Source: Azospira restricta (GTDB lineage: Bacteria; Pseudomonadota; Gammaproteobacteria; Burkholderiales; Rhodocyclaceae). Taken from it: DNA of 64,000 nt. The notes under the pieces were generated by a model. It was not told the origin of the DNA and searched no databases. It was given only the letters and a program-made list of their open reading frames with translations. Location of the stretch: positions 1,240,001 through 1,304,000 of the forward strand of contig NZ_CP064781.1 of NCBI RefSeq assembly GCF_016858125.1, read 5' to 3'. Numbering within the stretch: the first letter of the stretch is position 1; each line of letters starts with the position of its first letter. Below are positions 1 to 18,941 of the stretch, one piece after another. Both the position numbers and the translations under genes were made by a program.

Positions 1-1
1 G

Positions 2-2374
<2,373 letters not shown>

Positions 2375-2396
2375 TTCAAGGACTGGGAGTTAGGCG

Positions 2397-6605
<4,209 letters not shown>

Positions 6606-6611
6606 AACAAC

Positions 6612-6640
6612 GCCGGCGTCGGGCCTGGCCCGATGCCGGC
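6612..6640 (+). terminator. stem-loop after rpoC
   Basis: A 12-bp stem (one G-T pair) with a 5-base loop begins 6 bp after the rpoC stop. It lacks a clean T tract, since the following bases are AGGTTGACTTT. It could be a weak or Rho-assisted terminator, or a 3'-end stabiliser. The next promoter starts 3 bp later. Confidence 0.5.
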
Positions 6641-6643
6641 AGG

Positions 6644-6672
6644 TTGACTTTGGACTTGATCAACCCTAAAAT
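6644..6672 (+). promoter_or_regulatory. str operon promoter (sigma70-type)
   Basis: TTGACT at 6644-6649 and TAAAAT at 6667-6672 are separated by 17 bp, a near-consensus housekeeping promoter. The expected start is near 6679. This gives an untranslated leader of about 130 bases before rpsL, containing two stem-loops. No transcript data were available. Confidence 0.75.
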
Positions 6673-6688
6673 CTCGGGTCTTTGTCAG

Positions 6689-6714
6689 CAAAGGCTAACC
6701 AAAGCCTTTGTTTT
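6689..6714 (+). promoter_or_regulatory. leader hairpin 1, terminator-like, upstream of rpsL
   Basis: Perfect 8-bp stem CAAAGGCT/AGCCTTTG with a 6-base loop, followed directly by TTTTAAAT. It starts only about 10 bases after the expected transcription start of the str operon, so it sits in the 5' leader and could act as an early attenuator. Confidence 0.45.
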
Positions 6715-6732
6715 AAATAACAAAATCGCCGG

Positions 6733-6759
6733 GGCGGACTTGTCCGCCTTGGCTTTTTT
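6733..6759 (+). terminator. leader hairpin 2 with T tract, upstream of rpsL
   Basis: GGCGGAC/GTCCGCC inverted repeat (6733-6748), followed by TTGGC and a run of six T (6754-6759). It has the form of an intrinsic terminator but lies between the str promoter and rpsL, about 50 bp before the start codon. Attenuation is therefore more likely than a simple operon end. Confidence 0.5.
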
Positions 6760-6810
6760 GCGATCCGGCGGCGCCTGTTGCCGGTCTCGCAAGCTATTTG
6801 GGACTTGAAA

Positions 6811-7188
6811 ATGCCGACCATCAACCAACTCGTGCGTCAAGGCCGTACGGCCGAGATCACCAAGAGCAAGGTTCCCGCGATGGAACGTTGCCCGCAGAAG
6901 CGGGGTGTCTGCACCCGCGTCTACACCACCACGCCGAAGAAGCCGAACTCCGCGCTGCGGAAGGTCTGCAAGGTGCGTCTGACCAACGGTTTCGAGGTCA
7001 TCTCGTACATCGGCGGTGAGGGTCACAACCTGCAGGAGCACTCCGTCGTCCTGATCCGCGGTGGTCGTGTCAAGGACCTTCCGGGTGTCCGCTACCACAC
7101 CGTCCGTGGTTCGCTCGACACCCAGGGCGTCAAGGATCGTAAGCAGGCCCGTTCGAAGTACGGCGCCAAGCGTCCGAAGGCAGCGTAA
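6811..7188 (+). CDS. rpsL: 30S ribosomal protein S12
   Basis: Decoding-centre protein of the small subunit, 125 residues (124 in E. coli). The central [11 protein letters not shown] and [13 protein letters not shown] segments are intact. Lys43 and the lysine of KDLPG, the classical streptomycin-resistance positions, are both wild type. I chose ATG 6811 ([10 protein letters not shown]) over an upstream in-frame TTG at 6778 because it matches the family N-terminus. First gene of the str operon (rpsL-rpsG-fusA-tuf). Confidence 0.99.
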   Translation: MPTINQLVRQGRTAEITKSKVPAMERCPQKRGVCTRVYTTTPKKPNSALRKVCKVRLTNGFEVISYIGGEGHNLQEHSVVLIRGGRVKDLPGVRYHTVRGSLDTQGVKDRKQARSKYGAKRPKAA

Positions 7189-7228
7189 TTTCTGCCTGAG
7201 TAAGTGGTCGCTCATGATGGGCGGCCGG

Positions 7229-7246
7229 GAAAGGCTTTTGCCTTTC
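7229..7246 (+). promoter_or_regulatory. rpsL-rpsG intercistronic hairpin
   Basis: Perfect 7-bp stem GAAAGGC/GCCTTTC with a TTTT loop in the 86-bp gap before rpsG. In E. coli, S7 represses its own operon by binding the rpsL-rpsG gap. This hairpin is a candidate for the equivalent site by position only. Confidence 0.3.
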
Positions 7247-7274
7247 AACTGAATTGTGAACTAGAGAGGTTGTT

Positions 7275-7745
<471 letters not shown>

Positions 7746-7747
7746 GT

Positions 7748-7767
7748 TTCGCTGTTCGATCAGCGAA
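7748..7767 (+). promoter_or_regulatory. rpsG-fusA intercistronic hairpin
   Basis: TTCGCTG/CAGCGAA 7-bp stem with a 6-base loop directly after the rpsG stop, followed by the pyrimidine-rich TTCTCGTTCTTT. It may be a partial terminator or RNA-processing element; this is weak evidence. Confidence 0.3.
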
Positions 7768-7798
7768 TTCTCGTTCTTTAAACACGAAGGTTACTACT

Positions 7799-9892
<2,094 letters not shown>

Positions 9893-9924
9893 CCTGATTT
9901 TTTGAATTAGCTGAGGATAAAGAA

Positions 9925-11115
<1,191 letters not shown>

Positions 11116-11133
11116 ACGTTCTTTCGACAATCA

Positions 11134-11162
11134 GCGGCGGAGTGAGTACTTCGCTCCGTCGC
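11134..11162 (+). terminator. stem-loop between tuf and rpsJ
   Basis: A 12-bp stem (two G-T pairs) with a 5-base loop starts 19 bp after the tuf stop and is followed by CCGCTCTTT. It could be a partial terminator separating the str and S10 operons. I saw no separate promoter between it and rpsJ. Confidence 0.45.
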
Positions 11163-11181
11163 CCGCTCTTTGGAAAGCAAA

Positions 11182-11493
11182 ATGCAAAACCAGAAGATCC
11201 GCATCCGCCTCAAGGCCTTCGACTATCGCCTGATCGACCAATCGGCCCTGGAGATCGTCGACACCGCCAAGCGTACCGGCGCCGTCGTCCGTGGCCCGGT
11301 GCCGCTGCCGACCAAGATCCAGCGTTTCGACGTGCTGCGCTCGCCGCACGTGAACAAGACCTCGCGCGACCAGTTCGAGATCCGCACCCATCTGCGCCTG
11401 ATGGACATCATCGATCCGACCGACAAGACGGTCGACGCGCTGATGAAGCTGGATCTGCCGGCGGGTGTCGACGTCGAGATCAAGTTGCAGTAA
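11182..11493 (+). CDS. rpsJ: 30S ribosomal protein S10
   Basis: 103 residues, as in E. coli. S10 sits in the 30S head and is also NusE, a partner of NusB in antitermination. The N-terminus [20 protein letters not shown] fixes the start at ATG 11182; an in-frame TTG 12 bp upstream is not the start. It follows tuf by 66 bp and is separated from rplC by a 117-bp gap that holds a promoter and a hairpin. It may therefore be transcribed mainly from the str promoter. Confidence 0.99.
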   Translation: MQNQKIRIRLKAFDYRLIDQSALEIVDTAKRTGAVVRGPVPLPTKIQRFDVLRSPHVNKTSRDQFEIRTHLRLMDIIDPTDKTVDALMKLDLPAGVDVEIKLQ

Positions 11494-11514
11494 GGCAGTA
11501 TTTGCGGATATAAT
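11485..11514 (+). promoter_or_regulatory. internal promoter before rplC
   Basis: Perfect -10 TATAAT at 11509-11514 with TTGCAG at 11485-11490, an 18-bp spacer, and the -35 overlapping the end of rpsJ. The -10 sits inside a short inverted repeat (GCGGAT-ATA-ATCCGC). It is followed by a hairpin before rplC. Confidence 0.55.
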
Positions 11515-11528
11515 CCGCCGTTTTCGCC

Positions 11529-11551
11529 GGGTGGCCCCTTTGGGGTCGCCC
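11529..11551 (+). promoter_or_regulatory. terminator-like hairpin in the rplC leader
   Basis: A 10-bp stem (two G-T pairs) with a TTT loop, followed by ATTTTGACTT. It begins about 8 bases after the expected start of the promoter at 11485-11514. In E. coli the S10 leader is an L4-controlled attenuator upstream of rpsJ; here the comparable element lies after rpsJ. The regulatory role is inferred. Confidence 0.45.
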
Positions 11552-11610
11552 ATTTTGACTTGTAGCAGCAGTCTCGCCGGCCAATCGTAGCCGGCAAGAG
11601 GAGAATAACC

Positions 11611-12249
11611 ATGAGTCTAGGCCTTGTTGGGCGCAAGGTCGGCATGACGCGCATTTTCACCGAGGACGGCGCGACCGTTCCGGTGACCGTGCTCGACGTG
11701 TCGAATAACCGTGTGACCCAGATCAAAACGCCTGAAACCGATGGCTACGCCGCGGTGCAGGTAACCTTCGGCCAGCGCCGCGCCTCGCGCGTTGGCAAGC
11801 CGCTCGCCGGTCACCTGGCGAAGGCCGGTGTCGAGGCGGGGCACGTCCTCAAGGAGTTCCCGGTTTCCGCCGAGGAGCTCTCGAACCTGAAGCCGGGCGA
11901 CCAGATCAGCGTCACCATCTTCGCCGTCGGCCAGAAGGTCGATGTGTCGGGTACGTCGATCGGTAAGGGCTTCGCCGGTGGCATCAAGCGCCACAACTTC
12001 AGCTCGAACCGCGCGTCGCACGGCAACTCGATCTCGCACAACGCGCCGGGCTCGATCGGTATGGCGCAGGATCCGGGGCGCGTTTTCCCGGGTAAGCGCA
12101 TGTCGGGTCACCTCGGCGACGTCAAGGCGACCACCCAGAACCTCGAAATCGTCCGTGTTGACGCCGAGCGCCAGCTGCTGCTGGTCAAGGGCGCCGTTCC
12201 GGGCTCGAAGGGGTCGGACGTGGTTGTCCGCGCGGCGGTCAAGGGCTAA
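11611..12249 (+). CDS. rplC: 50S ribosomal protein L3
   Basis: Early-assembly large-subunit protein near the peptidyl-transferase centre, 212 residues. It has the N-terminus [14 protein letters not shown] and the central loop [18 protein letters not shown]. The glutamine methylated by PrmB in E. coli (Gln150) is retained as Gln153. An AGAGGAG Shine-Dalgarno precedes the ATG. It begins the uninterrupted L3-L4-L23-L2 run of the S10 operon. Confidence 0.99.
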   Translation: MSLGLVGRKVGMTRIFTEDGATVPVTVLDVSNNRVTQIKTPETDGYAAVQVTFGQRRASRVGKPLAGHLAKAGVEAGHVLKEFPVSAEELSNLKPGDQISVTIFAVGQKVDVSGTSIGKGFAGGIKRHNFSSNRASHGNSISHNAPGSIGMAQDPGRVFPGKRMSGHLGDVKATTQNLEIVRVDAERQLLLVKGAVPGSKGSDVVVRAAVKG

Positions 12250-12258
12250 GGGGGCGAC

Positions 12259-12879
12259 ATGGAACTGAAAGTCATCAACGAACAAGGTCAGGAAGCCGCC
12301 AAGCTGCAGGCTTCCGATGCGCTGTTCGGCCGCGACTACAACGAATCCCTGGTGCACCAGGTCGTCGTCGCCTATCAGGCCAACGCGCGTTCCGGCGACC
12401 GCAAGCAGAAGGGTCGCAGCGAAATCGCCAAGTCCACCAAGAAGCCGTGGAACCAGAAGGGCACCGGTCGTGCCCGTGCCGGTCGCGCTTCGTCGCCGCT
12501 GTGGCGTGGGGGCGGCAAGATTTTCCCGAACACCCCGGACGAAAACTTCAGCCAGAAGCTGAACCGCAAGATGTACCGCGCCGGCATGGCGTCGATCCTC
12601 TCCGAGCTGGCTCGCCAGGATCGCCTGTCGGTGGTTGAGAACCTTGCCGTCGAAGCGCCGAAGACCAAGCTGTTCGCGCAGAAGATCAAGGGCATGGGCT
12701 TCGAGTCGGTGCTCGTCGTCACCGATGCGCTCGACGAGAACACCTATCTCGCCTCGCGCAACCTGCCGAACGTGCTGGTGCTCGAGGTTAACGAAACCGA
12801 TCCGGTCTCGCTCATCCGCTTCCCGAAAGTGCTGATGACCAAGAGCGCGGTCGCCAAGTTTGAGGAGATCCTGGGATGA
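12259..12879 (+). CDS. rplD: 50S ribosomal protein L4
   Basis: 206 residues; lines the peptide exit tunnel and in E. coli represses the S10 operon by attenuation. The extended tunnel loop is visible as the [14 protein letters not shown] segment. The stop overlaps the rplW start (ATGA), indicating translational coupling. Whether this L4 regulates the hairpin before rplC is untested. Confidence 0.99.
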   Translation: MELKVINEQGQEAAKLQASDALFGRDYNESLVHQVVVAYQANARSGDRKQKGRSEIAKSTKKPWNQKGTGRARAGRASSPLWRGGGKIFPNTPDENFSQKLNRKMYRAGMASILSELARQDRLSVVENLAVEAPKTKLFAQKIKGMGFESVLVVTDALDENTYLASRNLPNVLVLEVNETDPVSLIRFPKVLMTKSAVAKFEEILG

Positions 12880-13178
12880 ACCAAGAGCGTCTGATGCAAG
12901 TGCTGCTTGCGCCCCAGATTTCCGAGAAGGCGACCTGGGTTGCCGAGAAGAACGAGCAGGTGATCTTCCGCGTCGTTTCCGACGCCACCAAGCCGGAAAT
13001 CAAGGCCGCCGTCGAGCTGCTGTTCAAGGTGCAGGTCGAGTCGGTGCAGGTTTCTACCGTCAAGGGCAAGCAAAAGCGTTTCGGCCGCTCGATGGGCCGC
13101 CGCAAAAACTGGAAGAAGGCTTTCGTCAGCCTGAAGCCGGGCCAGGAAATCAATTTTGCTGAAGGGGGGGCTGTGTAA
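12876..13178 (+). CDS. rplW: 50S ribosomal protein L23
   Basis: 100 residues. It lies at the tunnel exit and is the docking point for SRP and trigger factor. [11 protein letters not shown] near the N-terminus and [18 protein letters not shown] in the C-terminal half are family hallmarks. It overlaps the end of rplD by 4 bp, and rplB follows its stop with no gap. Confidence 0.98.
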   Translation: MNQERLMQVLLAPQISEKATWVAEKNEQVIFRVVSDATKPEIKAAVELLFKVQVESVQVSTVKGKQKRFGRSMGRRKNWKKAFVSLKPGQEINFAEGGAV

Positions 13179-14006
13179 ATGGCACTCGTCAAAGTAAAAC
13201 CGACGTCCCCCGGCCGCCGTGCCGTCGTCAAGGTCGTCAACCCGAACCTGCACAAGGGCAAGCCCTTTGCCGGTCTGGTCGAGAAGCAGACCAAGAACGC
13301 CGGTCGCAACAACAACGGCCGCATCACCACCCGTCACCAGGGCGGTGGCCACAAGCAGCATTACCGCGTGGTCGACTTCAAGCGCAACAAGGACGGCATC
13401 CCGGCCAAGGTCGAGCGTCTCGAATACGACCCGAACCGCACCGCCAACATCGCGCTGCTATGCTACGCCGATGGCGAGCGTCGCTACATCATCGCCCCGA
13501 AGGGCATGGTCGTCGGTCAGGAAGTGATGTCTGGCTCGGAGGCCCCGATCAAGGCCGGCAACGCGCTGCCGATCCGCAACATCCCGGTCGGTACGACCAT
13601 CCACTGCATCGAGATGGTGCCGGGCAAGGGGGCGCAACTGGCGCGTTCGGCCGGTGCTTCGGTGCAGCTGATGGCGCGTGAAGGCGTGTATGCGCAGGTT
13701 CGCCTGCGCTCCGGCGAAGTGCGCCGCGTGCACGTCGAGTGCCGCGCTACCGTCGGCGAAGTCGGTAACGAAGAGCACAGCCTGCGTTCGATCGGCAAGG
13801 CCGGCGCGCAACGCTGGCGTGGCATCCGCCCGACCGTTCGCGGCGTCGCGATGAACCCGGTCGACCACCCGCACGGTGGTGGCGAGGGACGCACCGCTGC
13901 CGGTATGAACCCGGTCAGCCCGTGGGGCACCAAGACCAAGGGTTATCGCACCCGCAAGAACAAGCGCACGAACTCGATGATCGTTCAGCGCCGTCACAAA
14001 CGCTAA
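13179..14006 (+). CDS. rplB: 50S ribosomal protein L2
   Basis: 275 residues; binds 23S rRNA near the peptidyl-transferase centre. It keeps the conserved [13 protein letters not shown] segment with the histidine (His229 in E. coli) implicated in peptidyl-transferase function. The N-terminus is [17 protein letters not shown]. It abuts rplW and is followed after 13 bp by rpsS. Confidence 0.99.
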   Translation: MALVKVKPTSPGRRAVVKVVNPNLHKGKPFAGLVEKQTKNAGRNNNGRITTRHQGGGHKQHYRVVDFKRNKDGIPAKVERLEYDPNRTANIALLCYADGERRYIIAPKGMVVGQEVMSGSEAPIKAGNALPIRNIPVGTTIHCIEMVPGKGAQLARSAGASVQLMAREGVYAQVRLRSGEVRRVHVECRATVGEVGNEEHSLRSIGKAGAQRWRGIRPTVRGVAMNPVDHPHGGGEGRTAAGMNPVSPWGTKTKGYRTRKNKRTNSMIVQRRHKR

Positions 14007-14019
14007 GGGGTAATACGAA

Positions 14020-14295
14020 ATGGCACGTTCTCTGAAAAAGGGCCCCTTCGTCGATGCCCACCTGCAGAAAAAGGTGGATGCGGCGCGTGCGGGCAATGAT
14101 AAGCGTCCGATCAAGACCTGGTCGCGCCGTTCGACGGTGCTGCCGGACTTCATCGGTCTGACCATCGCCGTGCACAACGGCAAGCAGCACATTCCCGTGT
14201 TCGTCACCGAGAACATGGTCGGCCACAAGCTCGGCGAGTTCTCGCTGACCCGCACGTTCAAGGGTCACACCGCCGGCAAGAAGGCCAAGAAGTAA
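14020..14295 (+). CDS. rpsS: 30S ribosomal protein S19
   Basis: 91 residues, the standard length. The N-terminus [15 protein letters not shown] and the C-terminal [16 protein letters not shown] are diagnostic. It sits in the 30S head next to S13. Standard S10-operon position between rplB and rplV. Confidence 0.99.
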   Translation: MARSLKKGPFVDAHLQKKVDAARAGNDKRPIKTWSRRSTVLPDFIGLTIAVHNGKQHIPVFVTENMVGHKLGEFSLTRTFKGHTAGKKAKK

Positions 14296-14308
14296 AGGAA
14301 GAATGAAC

Positions 14309-14638
14309 ATGGAAACTCAAGCTTCCCTGCGCGGCGTTCGCCTGTCGGCCCAGAAGGGCCGCCTGGTCGCCGACCAGATCCGCGGTCTTCCGGTCGACAA
14401 GGCGCTCAACGTTCTCGCCTTCAGCCCGAAGAAGGGTGCCGGCATCATCAAGAAGGTGCTCGAGTCGGCGATCGCCAACGCCGAGCACAACGACGGTGCC
14501 GACATCGACGAACTGAAGGTCAAGACCATCTACGTCGAAAAGGGCATGGTGCTCAAGCGCTTCACGGCGCGGGCGAAGGGCCGTGGCAACCGGATCACCA
14601 AGCCGACCTGCCACATCTTCCTGACTGTCGGTAACTGA
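14309..14638 (+). CDS. rplV: 50S ribosomal protein L22
   Basis: 109 residues; its beta-hairpin lines the exit tunnel, where macrolide-resistance changes occur. Two ATGs are 6 bp apart (14303 and 14309). I chose 14309 ([19 protein letters not shown]) because the AAGGAA element ends 8 bp upstream of it but only 2 bp from the first ATG, and because METxAxLRGVRLS is the usual betaproteobacterial N-terminus. Hairpin and C-terminal segment [17 protein letters not shown] are intact. Confidence 0.97.
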   Translation: METQASLRGVRLSAQKGRLVADQIRGLPVDKALNVLAFSPKKGAGIIKKVLESAIANAEHNDGADIDELKVKTIYVEKGMVLKRFTARAKGRGNRITKPTCHIFLTVGN

Positions 14639-14647
14639 GGATAGATA

Positions 14648-15415
14648 ATGGGACAGAAAATTCATCCGACAGGCTTCCGCCTTGCAGTCACCCGTGACTG
14701 GTCGTCGCGCTGGTTCGCCAACACCCAGAACTACGCGACCATGCTGAACGAGGACGTCCGCGTCCGCGACTACCTGAAGAAGCGCCTGGCGCACGCTTCG
14801 GTCGGCCGCGTGCTGATCGAGCGTCCGGCGAAGAACGCCCGCGTCACCGTCTTCTCGGCCCGCCCCGGCGTCGTCATCGGCAAGAAGGGCGAGGACATCG
14901 ACCAGCTCCGCTCCGATCTGCAGAAGATCATGGGCGTGCCGGTCCACGTGTCGATCGAGGAAATCCGCAAGCCGGAACTCGACGCGCAGCTGATCGCCGA
15001 CTCGATCGCCCAGCAGCTCGAGAAGCGCATCATGTTCCGCCGCGCGATGAAGCGCGCGATGCAGAACGCCATGCGCCTTGGCGCCCAGGGCATCAAGATC
15101 ATGAGCTCGGGCCGTCTGAACGGCGCCGAAATCGCCCGTACCGAGTGGTACCGCGAAGGCCGCGTGCCGCTGCACACGCTGCGTGCCGACATCGACTACG
15201 CGACCTCCGAGGCCCGCACCACCTATGGTGTGATCGGCATCAAGGTCTGGGTGTTCAAGGGCGAGATCCTGGGTCGCAACGAGCAGCCGCTGGCTGCCCC
15301 GGAAACGCCCGCCGAAGAGCCGAAGCGTCCTGCCCGTCGCGCCGCCAAGCCGGCCGGCGAAGGTGCGGACAAGCCGAAGGCTCCGGCGAAACGAGTTAGA
15401 AAGGCAGGTGCCTAA
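14648..15415 (+). CDS. rpsC: 30S ribosomal protein S3
   Basis: 255 residues, longer than the 233 of E. coli. The KH domain ([15 protein letters not shown]) and the C-terminal domain ([15 protein letters not shown]) are normal. The extra length is a Pro/Ala/Lys-rich low-complexity tail of about 45 residues after GRNEQPL. Such tails are seen in other proteobacterial S3 proteins and are probably disordered. rplP starts directly after the stop. Confidence 0.99.
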   Translation: MGQKIHPTGFRLAVTRDWSSRWFANTQNYATMLNEDVRVRDYLKKRLAHASVGRVLIERPAKNARVTVFSARPGVVIGKKGEDIDQLRSDLQKIMGVPVHVSIEEIRKPELDAQLIADSIAQQLEKRIMFRRAMKRAMQNAMRLGAQGIKIMSSGRLNGAEIARTEWYREGRVPLHTLRADIDYATSEARTTYGVIGIKVWVFKGEILGRNEQPLAAPETPAEEPKRPARRAAKPAGEGADKPKAPAKRVRKAGA

Positions 15416-15829
15416 ATGCTGCAGCCTAATCGCAGAAAGTACCGCAAGGAACAGAAGGGCCGGAATACCGGCTTGGCTACCCGCGGCGCCAAGGTCTCCT
15501 TCGGCGAGTGGGGCCTCAAGGCCACCGGTCGCGGCCGTCTGACGGCGCGTCAGATCGAGGCGGCCCGTCGGGCGATGACCCGCCACATCAAGCGCGGTGG
15601 TCGCATCTGGATCCGCATCTTCCCGGACAAGCCGATCTCCAAGAAGCCGGCCGAAGTCCGCATGGGTAACGGCAAGGGCAACCCGGAGTACTACGTCGCC
15701 GAGATCCAGCCGGGCAAGGTGCTCTATGAAATGGACGGCGTGAGCGAAGAACTGGCGCGCGAGGCGTTTGCCCTGGCCGCTGCCAAGCTGCCGCTCGCGA
15801 CCACTTTCGTCACGCGTATGGTGGGTTGA
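15416..15829 (+). CDS. rplP: 50S ribosomal protein L16
   Basis: 137 residues; part of the A-site side of the large subunit. The N-terminus [17 protein letters not shown] and the core [20 protein letters not shown] are typical. Directly adjacent to rpsC and 2 bp before rpmC. Confidence 0.99.
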   Translation: MLQPNRRKYRKEQKGRNTGLATRGAKVSFGEWGLKATGRGRLTARQIEAARRAMTRHIKRGGRIWIRIFPDKPISKKPAEVRMGNGKGNPEYYVAEIQPGKVLYEMDGVSEELAREAFALAAAKLPLATTFVTRMVG

Positions 15830-15831
15830 TC

Positions 15832-16020
15832 ATGAAAGCCAGCGAACTCAGAACCAAAAGCGCCGACGAGCTGAACAAGGAACTGCTGGAGCTGCTGAAG
15901 GCGCAGTTCAGCCTGCGCATGCAGGCGGCGACGCAACAGCTGTCGAATACCAGCCAGCTCGGCAAGGTGCGCCGCGATATCGCGCGCGTGCGCACCCTTC
16001 TTCGTGAAAAGGCGGTGTAA
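15832..16020 (+). CDS. rpmC: 50S ribosomal protein L29
   Basis: 62-residue helical hairpin protein at the tunnel exit. The N-terminus is [18 protein letters not shown] at ATG 15832; an upstream in-frame TTG overlapping the rplP stop is not used. The C-terminus [16 protein letters not shown] fits the family. It lies 2 bp from both neighbours. Confidence 0.98.
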   Translation: MKASELRTKSADELNKELLELLKAQFSLRMQAATQQLSNTSQLGKVRRDIARVRTLLREKAV

Positions 16021-16022
16021 CA

Positions 16023-16289
16023 ATGAGCGAAACGACCGTTAACAAGCGTACCCTGGTCGGCCGCGTCGTCAGCGACAAGATGGAGAAGACCGTCACCGTC
16101 CTGATCGAACGTCGTGTCAAGCACCCGCTGTACGGCAAGGTGATCACGCAGTCGAAGAAATTCCACGCGCACAACGAGAACAACGAAGCGAAGGCCGGCG
16201 ATCTCGTCGAGATCGAGGAAACCCGTCCGGTCTCGAAGACCAAGGCGTGGCGCGTTTCGAAGCTGCTGGAGAAGGCGGTCGTCGTCTGA
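16023..16289 (+). CDS. rpsQ: 30S ribosomal protein S17
   Basis: 88-residue OB-fold primary rRNA-binding protein. The core [19 protein letters not shown] and the C-terminal [15 protein letters not shown] are characteristic. It is the last gene before a 134-bp gap that contains a promoter and a hairpin, the boundary between the S10 and spc operons. Confidence 0.99.
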   Translation: MSETTVNKRTLVGRVVSDKMEKTVTVLIERRVKHPLYGKVITQSKKFHAHNENNEAKAGDLVEIEETRPVSKTKAWRVSKLLEKAVVV

Positions 16290-16292
16290 CGC

Positions 16293-16320
16293 TTGCCTAA
16301 TCCGAAAAAGTCGGTATAAT
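16293..16320 (+). promoter_or_regulatory. spc operon promoter before rplN
   Basis: Perfect -10 TATAAT (16315-16320) with TTGCCT (16293-16298) 16 bp upstream, just after the rpsQ stop. The bases after the -10 (CCGCTTTTTTCGC) resemble those after the rplC promoter -10 (CCGCCGTTTTCGC). Confidence 0.6.
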
Positions 16321-16333
16321 TCCGCTTTTTTCG

Positions 16334-16357
16334 CGCCCGGCCATTCCTGGCCGGGCG
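16334..16357 (+). promoter_or_regulatory. stem-loop in the rplN leader
   Basis: Perfect 10-bp stem CGCCCGGCCA/TGGCCGGGCG with a TTCC tetraloop about 14 bases after the -10, followed by TTTCTGCCCC. It is either a terminator of the S10 operon overlapping the spc leader or an attenuator. Confidence 0.45.
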
Positions 16358-16423
16358 TTTCTGCCCCTACGGGTTCCAAGACTGACCGCGAGCGTTCGCG
16401 GGAAAAGTTGGAGTGAGTGACAA

Positions 16424-16792
16424 ATGATTCAGATGCAGACGATTCTGGACGTCGCCGATAACACCGGTGCGCGTTCGGTGATGTGTATCAAGGTGCTCGG
16501 CGGCTCCAAGCGTCGCTATGCGGGCATCGGCGACATCATCAAAGTGAGTATCAAGGATGCCGCGCCGCGCGGTCGCGTCAAGAAGGGCGACGTCTACAAC
16601 GCCGTGGTGGTTCGTACCGCCAAGGGCGTGCGCCGTCCCGACGGCTCCCTGATCCGGTTCGACAACAATGCGGCGGTGCTCCTGAACAACAAGCTGGAGC
16701 CGATCGGCACGCGTATCTTTGGCCCGGTGACGCGCGAACTGCGTACCGAGCGCTTCATGAAGATCGTGTCCCTGGCGCCGGAAGTGCTGTAA
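16424..16792 (+). CDS. rplN: 50S ribosomal protein L14
   Basis: 122 residues, at the subunit interface near the factor-binding region. It starts [20 protein letters not shown] and contains [20 protein letters not shown]. First gene of the spc operon, with a 5' leader of about 95 bases containing a stem-loop. Confidence 0.99.
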   Translation: MIQMQTILDVADNTGARSVMCIKVLGGSKRRYAGIGDIIKVSIKDAAPRGRVKKGDVYNAVVVRTAKGVRRPDGSLIRFDNNAAVLLNNKLEPIGTRIFGPVTRELRTERFMKIVSLAPEVL

Positions 16793-16801
16793 GGAGCGGC
16801 C

Positions 16802-17119
16802 ATGGAAAAGATTCGCAAGGGCGACGAAGTCGTCGTCATCACCGGCAAGGACAAGGGCAAGCGCGGCACCGTGCTGCGCCGCGTCGATGCGGACCACCTG
16901 GTGGTCGAGGGTGTCAATCGCGCCAAGAAGCACGTCAAGCCGAATCCGGTCAAGGGCGTGGTCGGCGGCATCGTCGAGAAGGACATGCCGATCAATATCT
17001 CCAACGTCGCGCTGTTCAACCCGGCCACCGGCAAGGGCGACCGTGTCGGCTTCAAGACGCTTGAAGATGGCAAGAAGGTTCGCGTGTTCAAGTCGAACGG
17101 CGAAGTTGTGAGCGCATAA
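16802..17119 (+). CDS. rplX: 50S ribosomal protein L24
   Basis: 105 residues; initiates large-subunit assembly. The KOW motif region near the N-terminus reads [19 protein letters not shown]. Spacing of 9 bp on both sides within the spc operon. Confidence 0.99.
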   Translation: MEKIRKGDEVVVITGKDKGKRGTVLRRVDADHLVVEGVNRAKKHVKPNPVKGVVGGIVEKDMPINISNVALFNPATGKGDRVGFKTLEDGKKVRVFKSNGEVVSA

Positions 17120-17128
17120 GGAACGATC

Positions 17129-17668
17129 ATGGCGCGTTTGTTTGAATACTACAAATCCAACGTGGTGCCCGAGCTGACCAAGAAGTTCGGCTACAAGTCG
17201 AGCATGGAAGTGCCGCGCATCACCAAGATCACCCTGAACATGGGCGTCGGCGAAGCGGTTGCCGACAAGAAGGTTCTGGAAAACGCCGTTGGCGACATGC
17301 AGAAGATCGCCGGCCAGAAGCCGGTGGTCACCAAATCGCGCAAGTCGATCGCCGGCTTCAAGATTCGTGACGGTTATCCGATCGGCTGCATGGTGACGCT
17401 GCGCGGTCCGCGCATGTTCGAGTTCCTGGACCGTCTGGTGACGATCGCCCTGCCGCGCGTCCGCGACTTCCGCGGCATCTCGGGCAAGGGTTTCGACGGC
17501 CGTGGCAACTACAACATGGGCGTCAAGGAACAGATCATCTTCCCGGAAATCGAGTACGACAAGATCGATGCGCTGCGCGGGATGAACATCAGCATCACGA
17601 CGACCGCGAAGACCGACGAGGAAGCCAAGGCGCTGCTCGCCGGCTTCAAGTTCCCGTTCAAGAATTGA
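17129..17668 (+). CDS. rplE: 50S ribosomal protein L5
   Basis: 179 residues, same as E. coli. Binds 5S rRNA in the central protuberance. The motifs [15 protein letters not shown] and [17 protein letters not shown] are present, and the C-terminus is FKFPFKN. Followed by rpsN after 7 bp. Confidence 0.99.
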   Translation: MARLFEYYKSNVVPELTKKFGYKSSMEVPRITKITLNMGVGEAVADKKVLENAVGDMQKIAGQKPVVTKSRKSIAGFKIRDGYPIGCMVTLRGPRMFEFLDRLVTIALPRVRDFRGISGKGFDGRGNYNMGVKEQIIFPEIEYDKIDALRGMNISITTTAKTDEEAKALLAGFKFPFKN

Positions 17669-17675
17669 GGCGAAC

Positions 17676-17981
17676 ATGGCGAAACTTGCACTGATCAACC
17701 GTGACGAAAAGCGCCGCCAGATGGTGGAAAAGTACGCAAAGAAGCGTGCCGAGCTGATCGCGATCATCAACAACGTCAGCCTTTCGGACGTCGAGCGTTA
17801 CGAAGCCCGCCTCAAGCTGCAGAAGCTGCCGCGCGACGCGAGCCCGGTCCGCCTGCGCAACCGCTGCCAGATCACTGGCCGCCCGCGTGGCGTGTTCCGC
17901 AAATTCGGTCTGGGGCGCCTCAAGCTGCGCGACCTCGTCATGAAGGGCGAAGTGCCCGGCATGATCAAGGCCAGCTGGTAA
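17676..17981 (+). CDS. rpsN: 30S ribosomal protein S14 (zinc-free form)
   Basis: 101 residues, the long form without a CxxC zinc ribbon. The C-terminal [20 protein letters not shown] and the final PGMIKASW are typical. The form matters because zinc-free S14 makes this ribosomal protein independent of zinc supply, in contrast to the zinc-type rpmJ in the same cluster. Confidence 0.99.
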   Translation: MAKLALINRDEKRRQMVEKYAKKRAELIAIINNVSLSDVERYEARLKLQKLPRDASPVRLRNRCQITGRPRGVFRKFGLGRLKLRDLVMKGEVPGMIKASW

Positions 17982-17996
17982 GCAGGAGAATCTGAG

Positions 17997-18392
17997 ATGA
18001 GTATGAGCGATCCGATCAGCGATATGCTGACCCGCATCCGCAATGCCCAGCAGGCAGAGAAGGCTTCCGTCGCGATGCCCTCGTCGAAGCTGAAGGTGGC
18101 GATTGCGAAAGTGCTGAAGGACGAAGGTTATGTCGAAGACTTCGCCGTGCGCGAAGCCGAAGGCAAGCCGACCCTCGAAATTGGCCTGAAGTACTACGCC
18201 GGCCGTCCGGTCATCGAGCGCATCGAGCGCGTCTCGAAGCCCGGCCTGCGCGTGTACAAGGGCAGCACGGACATCCCCCGTGTGATGAACGGCCTCGGCG
18301 TGGCGATCGTGTCCACCCCGAAGGGTGTCATGACCGACCGCAAGGCCCGCGCCAGCAATGTTGGCGGCGAAGTCCTCTGCATCGTGGCGTAA
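17997..18392 (+). CDS. rpsH: 30S ribosomal protein S8
   Basis: 131 residues; central-domain primary binding protein and, in E. coli, the repressor of the spc operon. The N-terminus [18 protein letters not shown] matches the family; a second ATG lies 6 bp downstream. The conserved C-terminal [13 protein letters not shown] and the ending CIVA are present. Confidence 0.99.
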   Translation: MSMSDPISDMLTRIRNAQQAEKASVAMPSSKLKVAIAKVLKDEGYVEDFAVREAEGKPTLEIGLKYYAGRPVIERIERVSKPGLRVYKGSTDIPRVMNGLGVAIVSTPKGVMTDRKARASNVGGEVLCIVA

Positions 18393-18401
18393 GGGGGAAT
18401 C

Positions 18402-18932
18402 ATGTCGCGTGTAGGCAAGAATCCGATCGCGCTGCCGAAGGGTGTCGAAGTCACCGTCGGCGAGCAGATCGTCGTCAAGGGCCCGCTGGGCTCGCTGAGC
18501 TTCAAGGCCAACCCGGCCGTGAAGGTCGAGGTTTCCGGTGATTCGCTGCAGTGCTCCACCGTCGCCGGCGTCGAGAACGCCGCCGCGCTGTGGGGTACCG
18601 TGCGCGCCAACCTCAACAATATGGTCAATGGCGTTTCCAAGGGCTTCGAGAAGAAGCTGACGCTGGTCGGCGTCGGCTACCGCGCGCAGGCGCAGGGCGA
18701 TACGCTGAACCTGTCGCTCGGCTTCTCCCACCCGGTTGCGCACAAGATGCCCGCCGGTATCAAGGTCGAGACTCCGTCGCAGACCGAGATCCTGATCAAG
18801 GGTATCGACAAGCAGCTCGTCGGCCAGGTCGCGGCTGAAGTCCGCGCCTACCGTTCGCCGGAGCCCTACAAGGGCAAGGGCGTGCGCTATGCCGACGAAG
18901 TGGTGATCCTCAAGGAAACGAAGAAGAAGTAA
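18402..18932 (+). CDS. rplF: 50S ribosomal protein L6
   Basis: 176 residues with the two tandem L6 folds. It starts [17 protein letters not shown]. The conserved C-terminal [16 protein letters not shown] is intact. Preceded by AGGGGG and 9 bp from rpsH. Confidence 0.99.
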   Translation: MSRVGKNPIALPKGVEVTVGEQIVVKGPLGSLSFKANPAVKVEVSGDSLQCSTVAGVENAAALWGTVRANLNNMVNGVSKGFEKKLTLVGVGYRAQAQGDTLNLSLGFSHPVAHKMPAGIKVETPSQTEILIKGIDKQLVGQVAAEVRAYRSPEPYKGKGVRYADEVVILKETKKK

Positions 18933-18941
18933 GGTGGCCAA

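Noticed and set aside
15280-15415. C-terminal extension of S3 as a possible frameshift or fusion
   Set aside because: The Pro/Ala/Lys-rich tail continues in frame with normal codon use to a stop abutting rplP, and comparable tails occur in other proteobacterial S3 proteins.
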